A program made the position numbers and the translations under genes. Positions 11,764-23,930 of a stretch of 64,000 nt of DNA are shown here, in pieces. Source of the DNA: Alnus glutinosa (Eukaryota > Streptophyta > Magnoliopsida > Fagales > Betulaceae); contig NC_084889.1 in assembly GCF_958979055.1 (NCBI RefSeq), positions 9,355,761-9,419,760 of the forward strand, written 5' to 3'. The notes under the pieces are model-generated. The model was not told where the DNA came from, made no database searches, and saw only the letters and a list, made by a program, of their open reading frames with translations. Each line of letters starts with the position of its first letter. Within the stretch, counting starts at the first letter, position 1.

Positions 11764-14700
11764 TTATCTACCATCATTTAGTGGTTCCAATACCTGGTTC
11801 GTCATGCTATTGTACTCAGTAGTAGAAGAACAACCAATGCCAACATCAATGTTGAAAGAGAGTGTATGGCCGTCGAGGAAGAACTCAGTCTCTTCCTTGT
11901 GGAGATCAGCATTTTTCCGTGGATGCTTCACCATAATTGTCAATCCCTCCAACTCCATTGCCACTTCCTTCATAGTCGGCCTATCTTCCCCTCTTATGCT
12001 TAAGCACTTTTTTGCAAGCTTAGCAACTTCCTTTAGTTCTTGAATATTGCCCTCATTCACAATGTTATCCTCAAGAATTTGAAGTAGGCGATCCTCTTCT
12101 ATTGCAGAAACAAAGTACGATGCGAGATTTCTATCACTTTCGGGCCTTTTGAAAGAGAGTGCCTCATTTCCCGTTAATAGCTCTGCAAGAACAACGCCAA
12201 AGCTATAGACATCACTTTTTTCTGTTAGTAGGTTAGTATAGAAGTATTCGGGATCCAAGTACCCGAAAGTTCCTTGCACCAAAGTGTTTAACTGTGTTTG
12301 ATCAAGAGGTACTAGCTTCGAAGCTCCAAAGTCAGACACTTTTGCCATGTAATTATCATCTAAAAGTATATTTGAAGGTTTCACATCCCTATGTATAATT
12401 GGCATAGAAGTTGAAAAGTGTAAGTATGCAAGTGCTCCTGCAGTTTCTGTTGCTATTTTTAGACGCTTTTCCCATGAGAGTGAGGATGCTAGGCTTTTAT
12501 TATGGATATGGTCAGAAAGAGTCCCGTTTGTGATGAATTCATAAACTAGTAAGGGAACTTCTGTTTCTAAACAACAACCTAATAGCTTAACCACATTCCT
12601 ATGATTGATTTGGGTAAGCACAATCACCTCGTTTATGAATTGTTCAATTTGTCTCTGATCACTAATTTTGGACTTCTTAATGGCAACAACTTTGTCATTT
12701 GGCAACACTCCTTTGTAAACAGTTCCAAAGCCTCCTTGGCCAAGGACTCTACTCTTGTCGTAGTTGTTGGTGGCCTTTTCAAGCTCTTCTACACTAAAGA
12801 TTTTATCTGTCTCCCTAGACCCTCTGTGACTCAAGAGTTTTTGTTGTAACATTAATCCACCATTTTGTTTGAAAAATCTCTCTTTGAGCTTGAGAAGCTT
12901 TCTTCTTTTCAGTGTCCAAGATATCCATGAACCTCCCACGACCAGTGCTAAGAGGCCTATGCTGATACCTGCATTTGTTCAAACATGCATGCATTTTGAT
13001 AAATGAAAACGAAATATGTGACATTTGTTTTACAATGAATCTAGTGAAGCTGCATAAGCATACATCTACGTACGTACCATGATCAGTGAACAATGTGATT
13101 CATGTCAAATTTTATATATCAAAGTAAAACATACGTAGTTTAGATAATAGAAGTGTATCAAAGTAGATGTGGTGAATGTGAAGTTGAACCAAGTTTAATT
13201 TTGAGGTGTCTTTCCTTTCTAATTAAAACCTTAATGTTTCTTTGTTACTTGAGAAGAAGCCAAGAATTTTGATTTTAAGCTTTTTCTTGGAAGAAAAAGC
13301 TAGAATGCTATAGACGGTAATTATAATTTTTGCTTTCTAAATGGTTTTTTTTTTTTTTTCCTTGTCCTTCTTTTTTCCCGCATCAATGAAGGAAGCCTTT
13401 ATTAAACGGAAAATGATTTTTGTACAACCTATTTACATAACTCCTACACAACCCAAGAGAAACAGAAAAGATGCGTTTCTTGCACAACTCAATTGCACAA
13501 CTCTTATACAACTTAAGACATGTGTGAGACTCATGCATGTGGGTTCCACCAATGTGTCTTAAGTTGTGTAAGAATTGTGCATTTGAGTTGTGCAAAAATC
13601 ATTTTCTTAAACAGAACTGCCAAAGCCAAAAGTGTTCTAGGAAATTGAGAAGGGCAAGAGAAAGGGTGAACTATTTTTGGAGATCATCATTTTGTTGTCA
13701 TTTCAACCATCAATTCCTCTTCCTCTTGAAAAATTCACAGAAATGCCCATTTCTACGCTAGCTATCACGTATCTTATAGGGTTGCGGCTAAATCTAGATT
13801 AGACTGTATTCTATCTACTCCTTTACGCTCAATTGATTTGTAATGAAAAAGGGATCTGGCTTGCATGTGGTAGTGAAAACTACCGCATGCATCCTGTAGT
13901 AGAAAACGATACTGTTTTCCATTAAAAAGAATTTGCTTTAAAAATTTAATAATAAAAAATAATAATTATAAAGCAAAAACTATTAAAAACTAAAAAAACA
14001 AAAGGAGTGGCCAGCCTTCCATTTTTGGTCAAGGGACCCACTTGGCCGATTTGGGGTGGGCGAACCACCCCAACCAAAGGGCCAAACCAAAAAAAAAAAA
14101 AAAAAAGAAAAAAAAAGAAAGAAAAGGTTTGGGTTTTGGGGATGGTTCAATTTGTTTGAACTTAACCCCGCCCCTCCCTTTTTTTTTTTTTTTAGTTTTT
14201 AATAGTTTTTGCTTTTTAATTATTATTGTTATTATTTTTTATAATTTTTAAGTTTTAATAAATTTTTAAAAAGCAAATTTTTTTTAAGTTAAAAACAATA
14301 CCGTTTAGTAAAAAATGGTACCGTTTTTAACTATTGCATGCAAAGCCGGATCCATGAAAAAGATCCCCTCCCTTTATTTTTTTTTGAGCATGATCCCCTC
14401 CCTTTATTGGTGTAACTGTTTTACTTTTAGAAAATTAAAAATTTTTAGAAAAAAAAAAAGGACCTCAAGCTAAGTTTCTAGGATGTTGATCTCATTGCTG
14501 AGTGCTGACGTCTTTTTTAGTTGACGAAAAATGCTAGAGGTACTTACAAACTTTTACAAAGACAACTTTACAAACTGACTTGGCATGTGAGGTGGCTTTT
14601 TATTAATTAAAAAACTCATTTACACAATTTTTTTATTTTTGTTTAAAAACCACGTCAGTTTCTCCCCCTTTCCCCCTCTCCGGCACTCTCTCTCTCTCCC

Positions 14701-15732
14701 CCCTCTCTCTCACCGGCCGGCCGAATCTTTGACCGTATCCGGCTGGAAACCCACGCGCGGCCGACGTGGGTTTGAGAAATCCAGTCGAATCTCAAATTTG
14801 GCTGTGCGTGGGTCTCGGCCAATCTGAGATCCGACCGGATCTCCTGCCGAATACCCACGCTCAGCTGGCGTGGGTTTGAGAGATCCGGCCAGATCTCACC
14901 CACGGTAGGCCGAATTTGGCGAGGTCGTCGGGGGTGGCCGGATCTCTGTTCCCGGCCGGAAACCCACGCTTAGACGGCGTGGGTTTGAGAGATCCGGTCG
15001 GATCTCACCCACGTTAGGCCGGATCTCAGATATGGCCGGATTTGGTAAGGTTGTCGGGGGTGGGCGGATCTCTGTTTCCGGGAGGATCTCTCGCGAGCTC
15101 CAGTCGCCGGCCATCCATGGCTTTCGGGAATGGACCGTCGGCCGGATCTCTCTTTCCCTCGCCGGTGGTCGGGTCTGGTTGGAGTCTTTCCCGGTGAACC
15201 TGCCGGTTTTCTCTTTCTCTCGCCAGAAAACTCTGACGTCAAGTTTGTAAAAGATGTTTTTTAAGTTTTTCAATTAAAATTACGCCATGTCACAGTCCAC
15301 GTCAGTTTGTAAAATTTTTTGTAAGCTTCCCTTTGTACCTGTAGCAGCTCTCTTAGTTGACGACTTTGTCGGGTTTGATATTTATCCATCCCGATGGATT
15401 CCACATTTACATCAAGGGCGCGCATGGACGAGCGTACGGTAGAGTGCATCTCGACCACATATCTAGCTAATTGGCCTGTATGATTGGTCTTTATAAAGTC
15501 AACAGCTAGCTTTGAACCAAACGATCCTTACACGCTAGCTTATTAGACTGATTGAATTTTGGTGCATGTTAAGAGAGAGGAGAGGGGCTGTAAATTAAAC
15601 CTGTTTCGACTAGTCTAAAACGTGAAACCTATCTGCCTGAAAAAAGTCAACTCCATAAATCTCTTTTCTTTTAAATTGTCTATATTTTTATGAAATTTAT
15701 ACAACCTAATAACATAGGCTTTGATCAATCTC

Positions 15733-15765
<33 letters not shown>

Positions 15766-17181
15766 TGAGATATGATACATTAATTGCTATCCAAAGACGT
15801 AACTCTTGACTATTTTTGTCTACGTGACAATTTTTACTTTTTACTTTATTATTTTTTTTTTTTAGAAAAAAAAAAATTCTAAAGCTAGCTAGGAGGAGAC
15901 CACCTTACCACATGAACAAAGTGGTCAAAAATTATATCTTGAGGTGGAGAAAGATCATATCTCATATATATTAGATACTTGATGGAATACTAGAATAAAT
16001 TATAAAGCAAAAAAAATAAAAAATAAATAAATAATGAAAAGCACTCTTAACTCTTAAGTACTTACCCAATGCAATACGGATAACCTTAGATTGGTTCACT
16101 TTAGCATGGCAACTTCCTCTCCCATCGTCTTCGTATCCTTGAAGACAAGAACAATTGTAACTCCCAAGAAAGTTGTTGCATTTTTGAGTAGAATCGCAAC
16201 GGTTTGGAGTTCCACACTCATCAATATCTGAAACACAGTGCAGCCCATCACAAGGTAGCAATATTACGTACAACCTTTATGCTCATATATTTAACAAGGA
16301 AAGGTATGTATTTAATTACCTGTGCAACCATGAGGGAGGTATGGGTTTCCCTGAAAACCAGTGGTGCAATTGCAACGATACCCAGCACCGTTGGTGGAGT
16401 TGTAACAATAACTATACTTCGCCTTACATGCATAGCTTGTCATATTTCCCTTAGCATCTTCGCATGTCTCATATCCGACTGCCCAATCAAGCACCAGGGG
16501 AACATACTCTCTGTTCTGCAATTGTTGAAGGTCTAAGGAGGAAAAGTTGAATGCTTCTGCTTCCACTAGAAAAGCAAAACCACATGGGTTGAAGCTGCGT
16601 ACTGCGGAGTAGTTCTTGTAGCTATGAACACTAAGACTAAAATCCCTTATACCTTCTGCGATAGGAGTTTGGCAACAGCCAATGCCGGAGCAAGACCCGT
16701 TAACCACACTATCAATGCGGTCACAGTATGCAGTACATCCACTCGAGTAGTTTCGTTCCCCTAAACTGTCAATAAACGCAAAAGTGTCGCATCCGATGAC
16801 AGTGAACTTGTTCCTCGTATATGAGAAGGTGAAATCTGACAATGTGAACAAGGTATCGTGGCCGTTGACAGGGAGGCCTGACTCGTTGTAACAATCACGG
16901 GCTACGAAGCTTGAGACTCGCAATTCACCATCCAATAATGATATGTCAAGGATAGGTATATTATCGCCCAGAAACGGTTTTGGAGTCCCGGACGAGTAGT
17001 TACAAGTGATGAGAAAAGATGGATCAAGGTAACAGCCCTCACTTGTTCCAAATGGGTAAGGGATGCTAAGATTTCCACATGTGCTGTTGCAGCTCGAATC
17101 GGGTTGAGATGCGGCTGTTGCTACTAAAATTAAGGCTCCAAGTAGCAATTTTTGTTGTAAAAGCATTCCATGCAAAGCCAT
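11764..17181 (-). CDS. Wall-associated receptor kinase-like protein, 742 aa, three exons
   Basis: This is a plasma-membrane receptor kinase expected to bind pectin or cell-wall fragments and signal inward. Exons in transcript order are 17181-16320, 16227-16066 and 12968-11764; junctions are GT..AG and frames join. A signal peptide ([10 protein letters not shown].., ending near AASQ) precedes a GUB_WAK pectin-binding domain with '[11 protein letters not shown]' and many paired cysteines. An EGF-like '[16 protein letters not shown]' stretch follows. Exon 2 encodes one calcium-binding EGF domain ([11 protein letters not shown]..). A transmembrane helix lies at ~343-361. The kinase has its Gly loop at ~418 ([11 protein letters not shown]), Lys ~439, HRDVKPSN (Asp ~536), DFG (Asp ~554) and GYLDPEYF, so it is an RD kinase with all catalytic residues. 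Length and exon plan match the family. Intron 2 is stretched to 3.1 kb by transposons. Confidence 0.94.
13843..14362. mobile_element. Mutator-like MITE in kinase intron 2 (502 bp plus 9-bp TSD)
   Basis: The element spans 13852-14353 with an exact 9-bp duplication, ATGAAAAAG, at 13843-13851 and 14354-14362. The inverted ends exceed 80 bp, starting GGATCTGGCTTGCATG and ending GCAAAGCCGGATCC. The middle has 'gtggccagcc' and 'gggtgggcgaaccacccc' GC-rich blocks. No coding capacity is seen. Confidence 0.85.
14517..15361. mobile_element. Mutator-like element with internal hairpin repeats in kinase intron 2 (827 bp plus 9-bp TSD)
   Basis: The element spans 14526-15352 with an exact 9-bp duplication, TTAGTTGAC, at 14517-14525 and 15353-15361. 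The ends are inverted (AATGCTAGAGGTAC against GTACCTGTAGCAG), followed by a second inverted block with 'tttacaaactgac.tgg'. Between 14750 and 15050 are three imperfect tandem units, each with a small hairpin of the form 'acccacgc..gcgtgggttt' followed by 'gagagatccgg'. The interior is much richer in GC than the intron around it. Confidence 0.8.
15734..15761. repeat. (TA)n microsatellite
   Basis: About 14 TA units in kinase intron 2. The adjacent 15770-15960 stretch has inverted segments resembling the small MITE at 17.96 kb. Confidence 0.9.
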
Positions 17182-17240
17182 GGCTTGCCTTTTCTGTGTC
17201 TCTCTTCTTCTGTATAATTTAGTGCTTGAATGACCTCCCC

Positions 17241-17246
17241 TTTATA
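17241..17246 (-). promoter_or_regulatory. TATA box of the receptor kinase gene
   Basis: On the minus strand this reads TATAAA within CTTTTATAAAGGGG, 60 bp upstream of the kinase start codon. That spacing leaves a 5' UTR of about 30 nt. Confidence 0.6.
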
Positions 17247-17528
17247 AAAGGCAAGCACCTCTTTAATGAAAAGTCTTCTAAAGTCATGCTCAGTAGAATG
17301 CTTCTTGAGAGTGAATCTTTGGGGACCACTCGTGATGCTAATTTTTGGACCAACACAATAATCTTTGGCGACCACTTGTAATTTTCTATTTTTTATTGGT
17401 GCTGTTTTTGTTTGTATTAATTTTTTGTTTTAGAAAAGTACTGTGATGTGCTGTAACACATATGGCCAGTCCATGGCCGTGTATGTGGCGGTCTAGTGGC
17501 TGCTAATGCATGAGTCCAACGAATTAAT

Positions 17529-17932
17529 GATCAAGATTCTTTACAATTTTAAAAAAAATTTGAGATTTTTAAATTATATAAATTTATGTCGTTTCATAAA
17601 TCGAATGGTATGAAAAATGCTATACATTAAAAATATAACATGTTAGCAATGAGAATTTAATATATTTTTATGAGGTTCTTATACTTTATGTCGTATAAAA
17701 GTTTTGAGCAAAAAACTGTATTTTGATTTAGTAAAGAAGAAGCGTCTCTTCAAAAGTAAAAAAAAAAAAAAAAAAGCATTTTGGAATGGTTTTTTTTTTT
17801 TTTTTTGGCCTCGATAACATATCATATTTTTAATATGTAGCATTTTTTACATCATTTGACGTAAAAAATAGCTTGAATTCACATAATTTGAGAATTTCAA
17901 TTTTTTTTATAAATTGTAGAGGATCCTAATCC
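17529..17932. mobile_element. AT-rich MITE (~400 bp)
   Basis: The left end (GATCAAGATTCTTTACAATTT onward) is an inverted copy, over more than 100 bp, of the right end (ending AAATTGTAGAGGATCCTAATC). Shared inner phrases include 'aaaaatgcta' and 'attaaaaatat'. I did not find a clear target duplication. Confidence 0.65.
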
Positions 17933-17956
17933 AAAAAGTCCTGGTTTACGAAACCA

Positions 17957-18140
17957 TTTTAGAAAGAGTAATGATTCATCATCACCTAAAAATACAACTT
18001 TTCACCACATTGTTTATGTGATAAGGTGGTCCTCTACTACATTTTTGAGGGTTTTTTTTTTTTTTTTTTTTTTTTTTGAAGTGAAAGACCACATTGCCAT
18101 ATAAACAAAATGTGACTTAAAAAAAAAAAAAAATCATAAA
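17957..18140. mobile_element. Small MITE (~180 bp)
   Basis: 'caccacattgtttatgtg' followed by 'aaggtggtc' on the left pairs with 'gaccacattgccatataaac' plus 'aaaatgtgac' on the right in inverted orientation. Poly(T) and poly(A) separate the arms. Ends are approximate. Confidence 0.5.
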
Positions 18141-18233
18141 TCTTAATGGAGCCGAGAAAAGAAGTGATCAAATGACGTCAATATATATAAAAAAGAAAAA
18201 AGAAAAAAGAAAAAAAAAAAGAAAAGAAATGAG

Positions 18234-18611
18234 AACTTCACTTAAGTGTACCGAATTTTCTCTATTCTTTAGAGAAGATACATGATCTTCAAAATGTCTC
18301 AATTTAGTGTATCCATTTTTTGAAAAGCCTCAATAACAGGTCCTCCATTAAAAATTTTCAAAGATTTAAGTATGGGTATTTTTGTAAATTCCGTTAAATT
18401 CTGACCAACACATAAATCATAAAAAAATTTTTTTTCCTAAAAAAAAGAAGGAGAATTTTGAGAATTTTGGCAGAATTTAATAGAAAATTCTAACAGATGA
18501 CCTGTTCTTGAGACTTTTCAAAAAATGGATACCCTAAATTAAGATGTTTTGAAATTCAAGCACATTCTCTCAAAAAGGGTAAAAGTTTGATACCTTTAAG
18601 TGAAGTTATCC
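18234..18611. mobile_element. MITE with long inverted repeats (~378 bp)
   Basis: The left end reads AACTTCACTTAAG and the right end TTTAAGTGAAGTT. The arms stay complementary for over 130 bp, including 'caggtcctccatt' against 'gatgacctgttctt' and the phrase 'ccattttttgaaaag'. The element is nearly all stem. No exact target duplication was recognised. Confidence 0.7.
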
Positions 18612-20161
18612 AAGAAAAAAAAATAAAATAAAATTACCCTTCTCTTTATTTCCTCCAGCAATGGTTATCGATCTGCCTACTGTCGTTGCTTATATAGATT
18701 TTTAGACTTTAATTAGTACGGAGCCTAATCAACCAAGCCAATTCACACACACATATAGAGCAATGTTATATATCTCAAATTTTAGTTTATAAATAATGTG
18801 TCATAATTTCATGTAATCTATTATTTTAAAAAATATGTTAAATCATCGTTTGAGAACAAAATTTTGAAAAATCTAACCTTTCTAATATATATAACAGAAC
18901 TTTAAAAAGTTGCATGTTTTAGGTCGATGATTCCTTAATGTGGTGGGAGTTCACGTGGTGTAAGTAGTTGTACGACGTTGTGAGACACTTGGATGTTTAA
19001 ATATGTGACCGTAACCTACAGGGTGGACTAATTAAGTATAGAAAAATAATAATTATATAATTTATATACAATAATCACTTTATATTGAATAGAACGTACC
19101 ACCACATCACATGGTCCACTTGGTTGTATAAAAATTGTGTGGCGTTGGCAGTAGGAGAATTCTGGCTTCTGCCATCTACCAATCGTGATGGCTAACGTGT
19201 ATCGGGAATCGGGTTCAGTACTATTCCATATATGCATATTCTAAGTTTACAAATACCAACGTGCGTAAGACGACTCCAACCAATAATCCTAAAATTACAG
19301 TCAACCCAGTTTTTTGATACAAATTAACGTACGTGCCAAAGACGAATCTTTACACGAGCATTTTCTTTCTATCGAACTCTTCCTAGCTACCACACTCTTC
19401 TCCGCTCAAATTTGTCCATCAAATTATTGCTTAAAACTTGATCCAAGTGCTTTTAATTTCGAGTATTTGTATTTTTTTTTTTTCTTAACAAGTAATTCTA
19501 AGTCCAGAAAGATTCGACTCATGTGAGCAATATAAGGATAGATAAAGCATAGCTTCTTTTTTTTTTTTTTTCAAAAAAAAAACAAAATATATGAGTATTT
19601 TATTGATTAAAGATCACGAGCATAAAAACTCTTATATCATAAAGTATAAAACTCTGCAAAATCATAACATGTTATGAGATTACAAATTCATAGATACGTA
19701 CAAACAAAATTCTTACAATAAAGTGTTATTTATGACTTTCATTTTCTGCTAACCCATAGGTCTATGGAGGATAAAATTCTTATTCAACACAAAAACACAA
19801 CCAATAAACAGCAGCAGCGGCCATGAAAGATATGAATGGTACAACATGGAGGCAGTGGCGGAGCCAAGATTCTGGCTAGGGGGTCAAGATTTTTATATTT
19901 TATATTTTATATATTTTTATGAAAGAAAAAAAAAAGTTAAAAAAAATAATTAAAAATATTAAAAAAATATAACTAAAAAAATTTAATTATTGTTTAAAAC
20001 ATATAAATGTAATATATAATTTATTCTGTCACGTCTAACCTAGCCTGTTACTTTATCAATTATCTACGACGAGTCTTCATAATTGGTTGACAGGATTTTT
20101 TTTTGTAGATATGTCATTTGAATCTAGTCTCTATCACTAGGATAGTAATAAAAAAAATTCT
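18612..20161. other. Gene-free AT-rich stretch
   Basis: No gene is recognised. A 'cagtggcggagcca' phrase at about 19854-19867 is a common edge motif of dispersed plant repeats. Confidence 0.4.
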
Positions 20162-21458
20162 TTAGAGCATCATTATCGAACTCGACAGTTTAAAAGTTTC
20201 ACCAAATTTTGGTGAAACTTCTCAAAAACTCCTCCGCATCAAGTTGGCTATTGTTTCACCAAAATGACTCTTGTCAGATTCCTTCTCCATATTTATCGCG
20301 GATCAACTTCACGCTATTTCATTTTTTATTATTATTTTTCATTCTCGCGCCTTTCTTCATTTTCCTCCGTCACTTTCCTCCCGCAAGATCTCTCTGCCAA
20401 GGGAAATCAGCTGCAAGTCTTCAACTCCCAACGGACCCCTCCAGCGCAAACCCAAAGCCCTAGACCCCTTTGATTCAAAGCCCTACCATTGCCACTCCTC
20501 CACCAATGGTATCCTTTTTCCCCTTTCTCATTCTTTCTTCTTTCTCTTCTTTCTTTTCTGTCTTTTCTGTTTTTCTTTCTTCTCTCTTTTCTGAGAGACA
20601 CCGAGAGACCCGAGAAGAGAGAGAAGCCGACTGAGAGAGAGAGAGATCGTGAGAGGGAGAGACCGGATCTGAGAGTGAAACCGGGAGAAGACCACCGGAG
20701 GTCCGATTTCCGGTGGTCGTTGCTCGAGAAACCGACGGAGGAGAGGACCCAGAACCGGAACCCGTCAGCAGAAACCCGACCCTCCAACGACCCACACCCG
20801 ATTTCCGGAGAGCAGAGGCGCGGCTTCCGGTGGATCGTAGGCCGGAGCTGATTTCCGGCGATTCTGGCCGGAAATCCGGCGACTTCCAGAGGCGATTTCA
20901 GGTGAGCAAGGAGTGCGATTTTCCGGTGATTTTTCCCTAGCTTTGAACAAAAATTCGCTAGGTAATTTCTGATGAATTCTTGTTCAAATTGTTATAGGTT
21001 TATTTTGATTTATGATTTGTTGGAATTATCTTTGATGTTGGTTGATTTTCCGGTTGAATGGCATTCGGTGGGTTATGGGTATTTGTTGAATTTTTCCCCT
21101 GCTTCGGTGATGATGGTTCTGATAAATGATTGAGTGTTTTTGGATGTGAAATTATTGGGTAAAATTCACTGATTGGCCGAACCCCCTTTGAAACTGATTT
21201 TCTGTTTGTTCTTCTTTCTTCCGATTGTGTATGTGTTGCGGTATTGTGTTGATGTTTGTAGAAACTTTCATGTTCTTGAGATACAGTTAAAGTAGTTATT
21301 CTCAAAACTGATAAATAAAGAATATATAATTAAAATAGAGAAAAATTTAGAGAGTTTGATGTAAGAGTAACTTTAAAAGTGATGGATAAAATAAAAAAAG
21401 TACATTATTTGAGCTAAATTTGGAGAAAACTTTGAAGAGCTTGATAAGGATGCTCTTA
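20162..21458. mobile_element. TIR element with TTA duplication carrying gene-like DNA (1291 bp)
   Basis: The element spans 20165-21455 between TTA trinucleotides. The left end GAGCATCATTATCGAACTC is inverted at the right end GAGCTTGATAAGGATGCTC. A TWA target duplication suits the PIF/Harbinger group, but it is too short to be decisive. Positions 20320-20900 look unlike a MITE: CT-rich leader-like DNA, a purine-rich run, then a GC-rich part with a possible splice donor (TTTCAG|GTGAGC at 20899/20900). This resembles the 5' UTR, first exon and intron start of a plant gene that was captured. No domain is recognised. Confidence 0.55.
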
Positions 21459-22985
21459 GCAAAAGTATGTTTTTATATTTGTTAAATCTATCTCAACAAC
21501 TAATTAGAATTTGAATGGAGCATAATGAAATCATTGTTCTTCTTGATAATTTTAAGTAACTACAATTATATATTTCATACAATTAAAATATGTAGGAAGA
21601 TTTATATATATTCATAACAATTAATTTAATTAAGCAATCTAAATTTAAAAGATTAATCAAAATTAAACTTTGATTGCATACTTTAAATTTTTTAAGAAAT
21701 AGGCAATTTTTTTTTTAAAAAAGCAATTGATTTAAATTATTAAAGGCTCGAATAAAAATTAATTGACAAACTGAAAGAAAAACTTCAGAATTTCGAAAAA
21801 GTCTAAATCGCAATTCTCAATTTGTAAATTGTTTTTCCTTATCAATGACCTTATCTCTTGCTCAGTTTTTCTTTCTAGATTTAGGCCTTAATATACTATT
21901 TGCTTCTTCTTCTTCTTCTCTTCTTCTTTCTTTCTTCTTCTTTTTTTTTTTTTTTTTTTAATTTTTTTTTATTTATTTTTTAAGTATTTACTTTAGACAC
22001 ATCATTGTTTTGTGTAAGTCACCATGTGGCCCACAGATATTTTTTTCCCCCTAAGCCCACTAACGCAACTTACAAAAAAAAAAAAAAGAAAAGAAAAGAA
22101 AGAAACAAAGAAAGAAGCTAAGGTTGGGCCCATAGGGCCACAAGGCTACAAACAATACGACAGTTTTTTAAAACGGTGTGTTTAAGGCCATCGTGATTCT
22201 CATCTTCTTCTTCCCCTTTCATTTGGTTCTAACCTAAACCTAACATTCAGAAAAATTTCAAGACATTCATTCTCTACAACTGAAGTTTGCCCCTAAAGTT
22301 TGGTGACTGGGTTTCAATTGCCCCGAATTTTGCAGTTGAGGGTGGGCAAAAAGGGCATCTAGAAAATTTTATACTATAGATAAGAAATATTTTTTTTGGA
22401 GGTTGGGGGCGGGGGGCGGGGGGGGGGGGGGGGGGGGGGGCATGTGCCCCTTCTCGACCCTCTCGACTCCGTCCTTACATGGAAGTAGATGGATGGATGC
22501 ATGCGGAGAGGTCAAAATTGCTGATATAGTCGGAGAACAGCTACAAACAAAAGAAAAAATCAGAATGAAAAGGAGATGGTATGAGAAAGAAGCAGGGGCA
22601 GAGGTAGCAAGGGGCAAATTAAATTTTGCCCCTAATTTTTATTTATTTTTTTAGTTTTGCCTCCTAATTTTTTTTATTTTTTCAATTTGGGTCCCCCAAA
22701 GTGCAAATGTTGGCTCTGCACCTAGCGGAGAGTGGAAAGGGAAATGAAGAGGAAGAGGGAGCATAGATCTATTTTCGGAGAGTGTTTTCTTTGATAAAGC
22801 AGTGACTTTAAGCCTAGGAAGAGGAAAAAAAGAACAAAAAAACATTTGTACACTTTTCTTTATTTCTTCCAACAGTTTTGTTCAATGGGTTATTGCCTGC
22901 TGCTATTGCTGAAGGAGATTTTAGACTTTAATTAGCATGGATCCTAATCAATCAAGTATTCACATAATAAACGTTTAAAATTAAA
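21459..22985. other. Gene-free stretch
   Basis: No gene is recognised. It contains poly(T) and poly(A) runs, the poly(G) run listed separately, and dispersed-repeat phrases such as 'tttgcccctaa' near 22290 and 22630. Confidence 0.45.
22403..22440. repeat. Poly(G) tract
   Basis: A G-rich block ends in 23 uninterrupted G (22418-22440), preceded by runs of five and six G separated by single C. It has strong G-quadruplex potential and is also a place where assembly could err. Confidence 0.9.
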
Positions 22986-22992
22986 AGCAGTT

Positions 22993-23120
22993 CTTAATGG
23001 TAGCTCAATTGGTTAAAAATCATAGTTCATGGAGTGAAAATTATTAGTTCCAATCCGAGGTTGTGTCATGTGTGGACATTTCAAAAACATAAATAAAAAA
23101 AAAAAAAAAAAAAAAAAAAG
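22993..23120 (+). mobile_element. tRNA-derived SINE fragment
   Basis: A tRNA-like A box (TGGTAGCTCAATTGG) is followed about 45 bp later by a B box-like AGTTCCAATCC, then a short body and a poly(A) tract at about 23096-23119. This is the layout of a tRNA-type SINE transcribed by RNA polymerase III. It cannot form a proper tRNA cloverleaf, so it is not a tRNA gene. Confidence 0.65.
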
Positions 23121-23930
23121 GCATGCCCGCTTTAAAAACTTGAATCCGGCTTACTACTGTAATTAAAGTAACCAGATATCTGCTGTAAAAGATTTGAACG
23201 GTTAAGATTGAATAATGCCAAGCGACGTCGTTGCCAGGTAACTTTAAACGTACACTTTACGTACGCTAACGTCTGTTACACATCGCTAAAAAGCAAAATG
23301 ACGGAAGCACAGAGACCCAGGTTTACACGAACAAGCCGAGCGTCGGTCATAGCCTTAACTCTTAAGCGCGCGGTTAAGCCTTTTGGATTTTTTCAGAAGG
23401 ACAAAAGCCTTGAGCCCCTTCGATTTTCTTACAAACAAATAATTAAACACAGAAAAATAATTAACAAACACGGCCTTTGCAGAAATCTGGCATCAATGAA
23501 AACAAAGAAATCCAATAGAAAATGAAACAAGCGTGCTTGTACGCTTTTAAGAAGTACGTGCGCTAAAAAATTAGCTGAAGTTATATAGAAGATGGGTGCT
23601 AAAGTTACCTGGACAGAACGAGAACAGTTCCACTGGACCACGTTGTAAAACTTATCAAAACCGAAGTTATTTTCTTGCGGCTTCTTTTGTGTGCTTGAAA
23701 TGGGAATTGAGGGACTTACGTTTTCTTCATTTTTGTTATTCGATCGTGATTTCGTTGTTGATATTTTTGTTAGTCGTTCTTGATTTCGTTGTTGATTTTG
23801 GGTGGGGCTTTACTCTTTGGCTGGAATTTGGCTTGTATGGAATTGTTTTGGGGTACGTAGTGACGCACCACAAGAAAGAGTTTTACGAGAAATAATAATA
23901 ATAATAAAAAACAGCAAAACAACGTACGTA
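23121..23930. other. Gene-free stretch
   Basis: No gene is recognised in any frame. Composition is closer to unique DNA than to repeats. Confidence 0.4.

Noticed and set aside
20407..20851. Overlapping frames of 106-126 residues on both strands
   Set aside because: They are low-complexity Arg/Glu/Ser peptides from CT- and GA-rich leader-like DNA.
22993..23065. Possible tRNA gene
   Set aside because: A- and B-box-like motifs are present, but cloverleaf pairing fails and a poly(A) tail follows; a SINE explains it.
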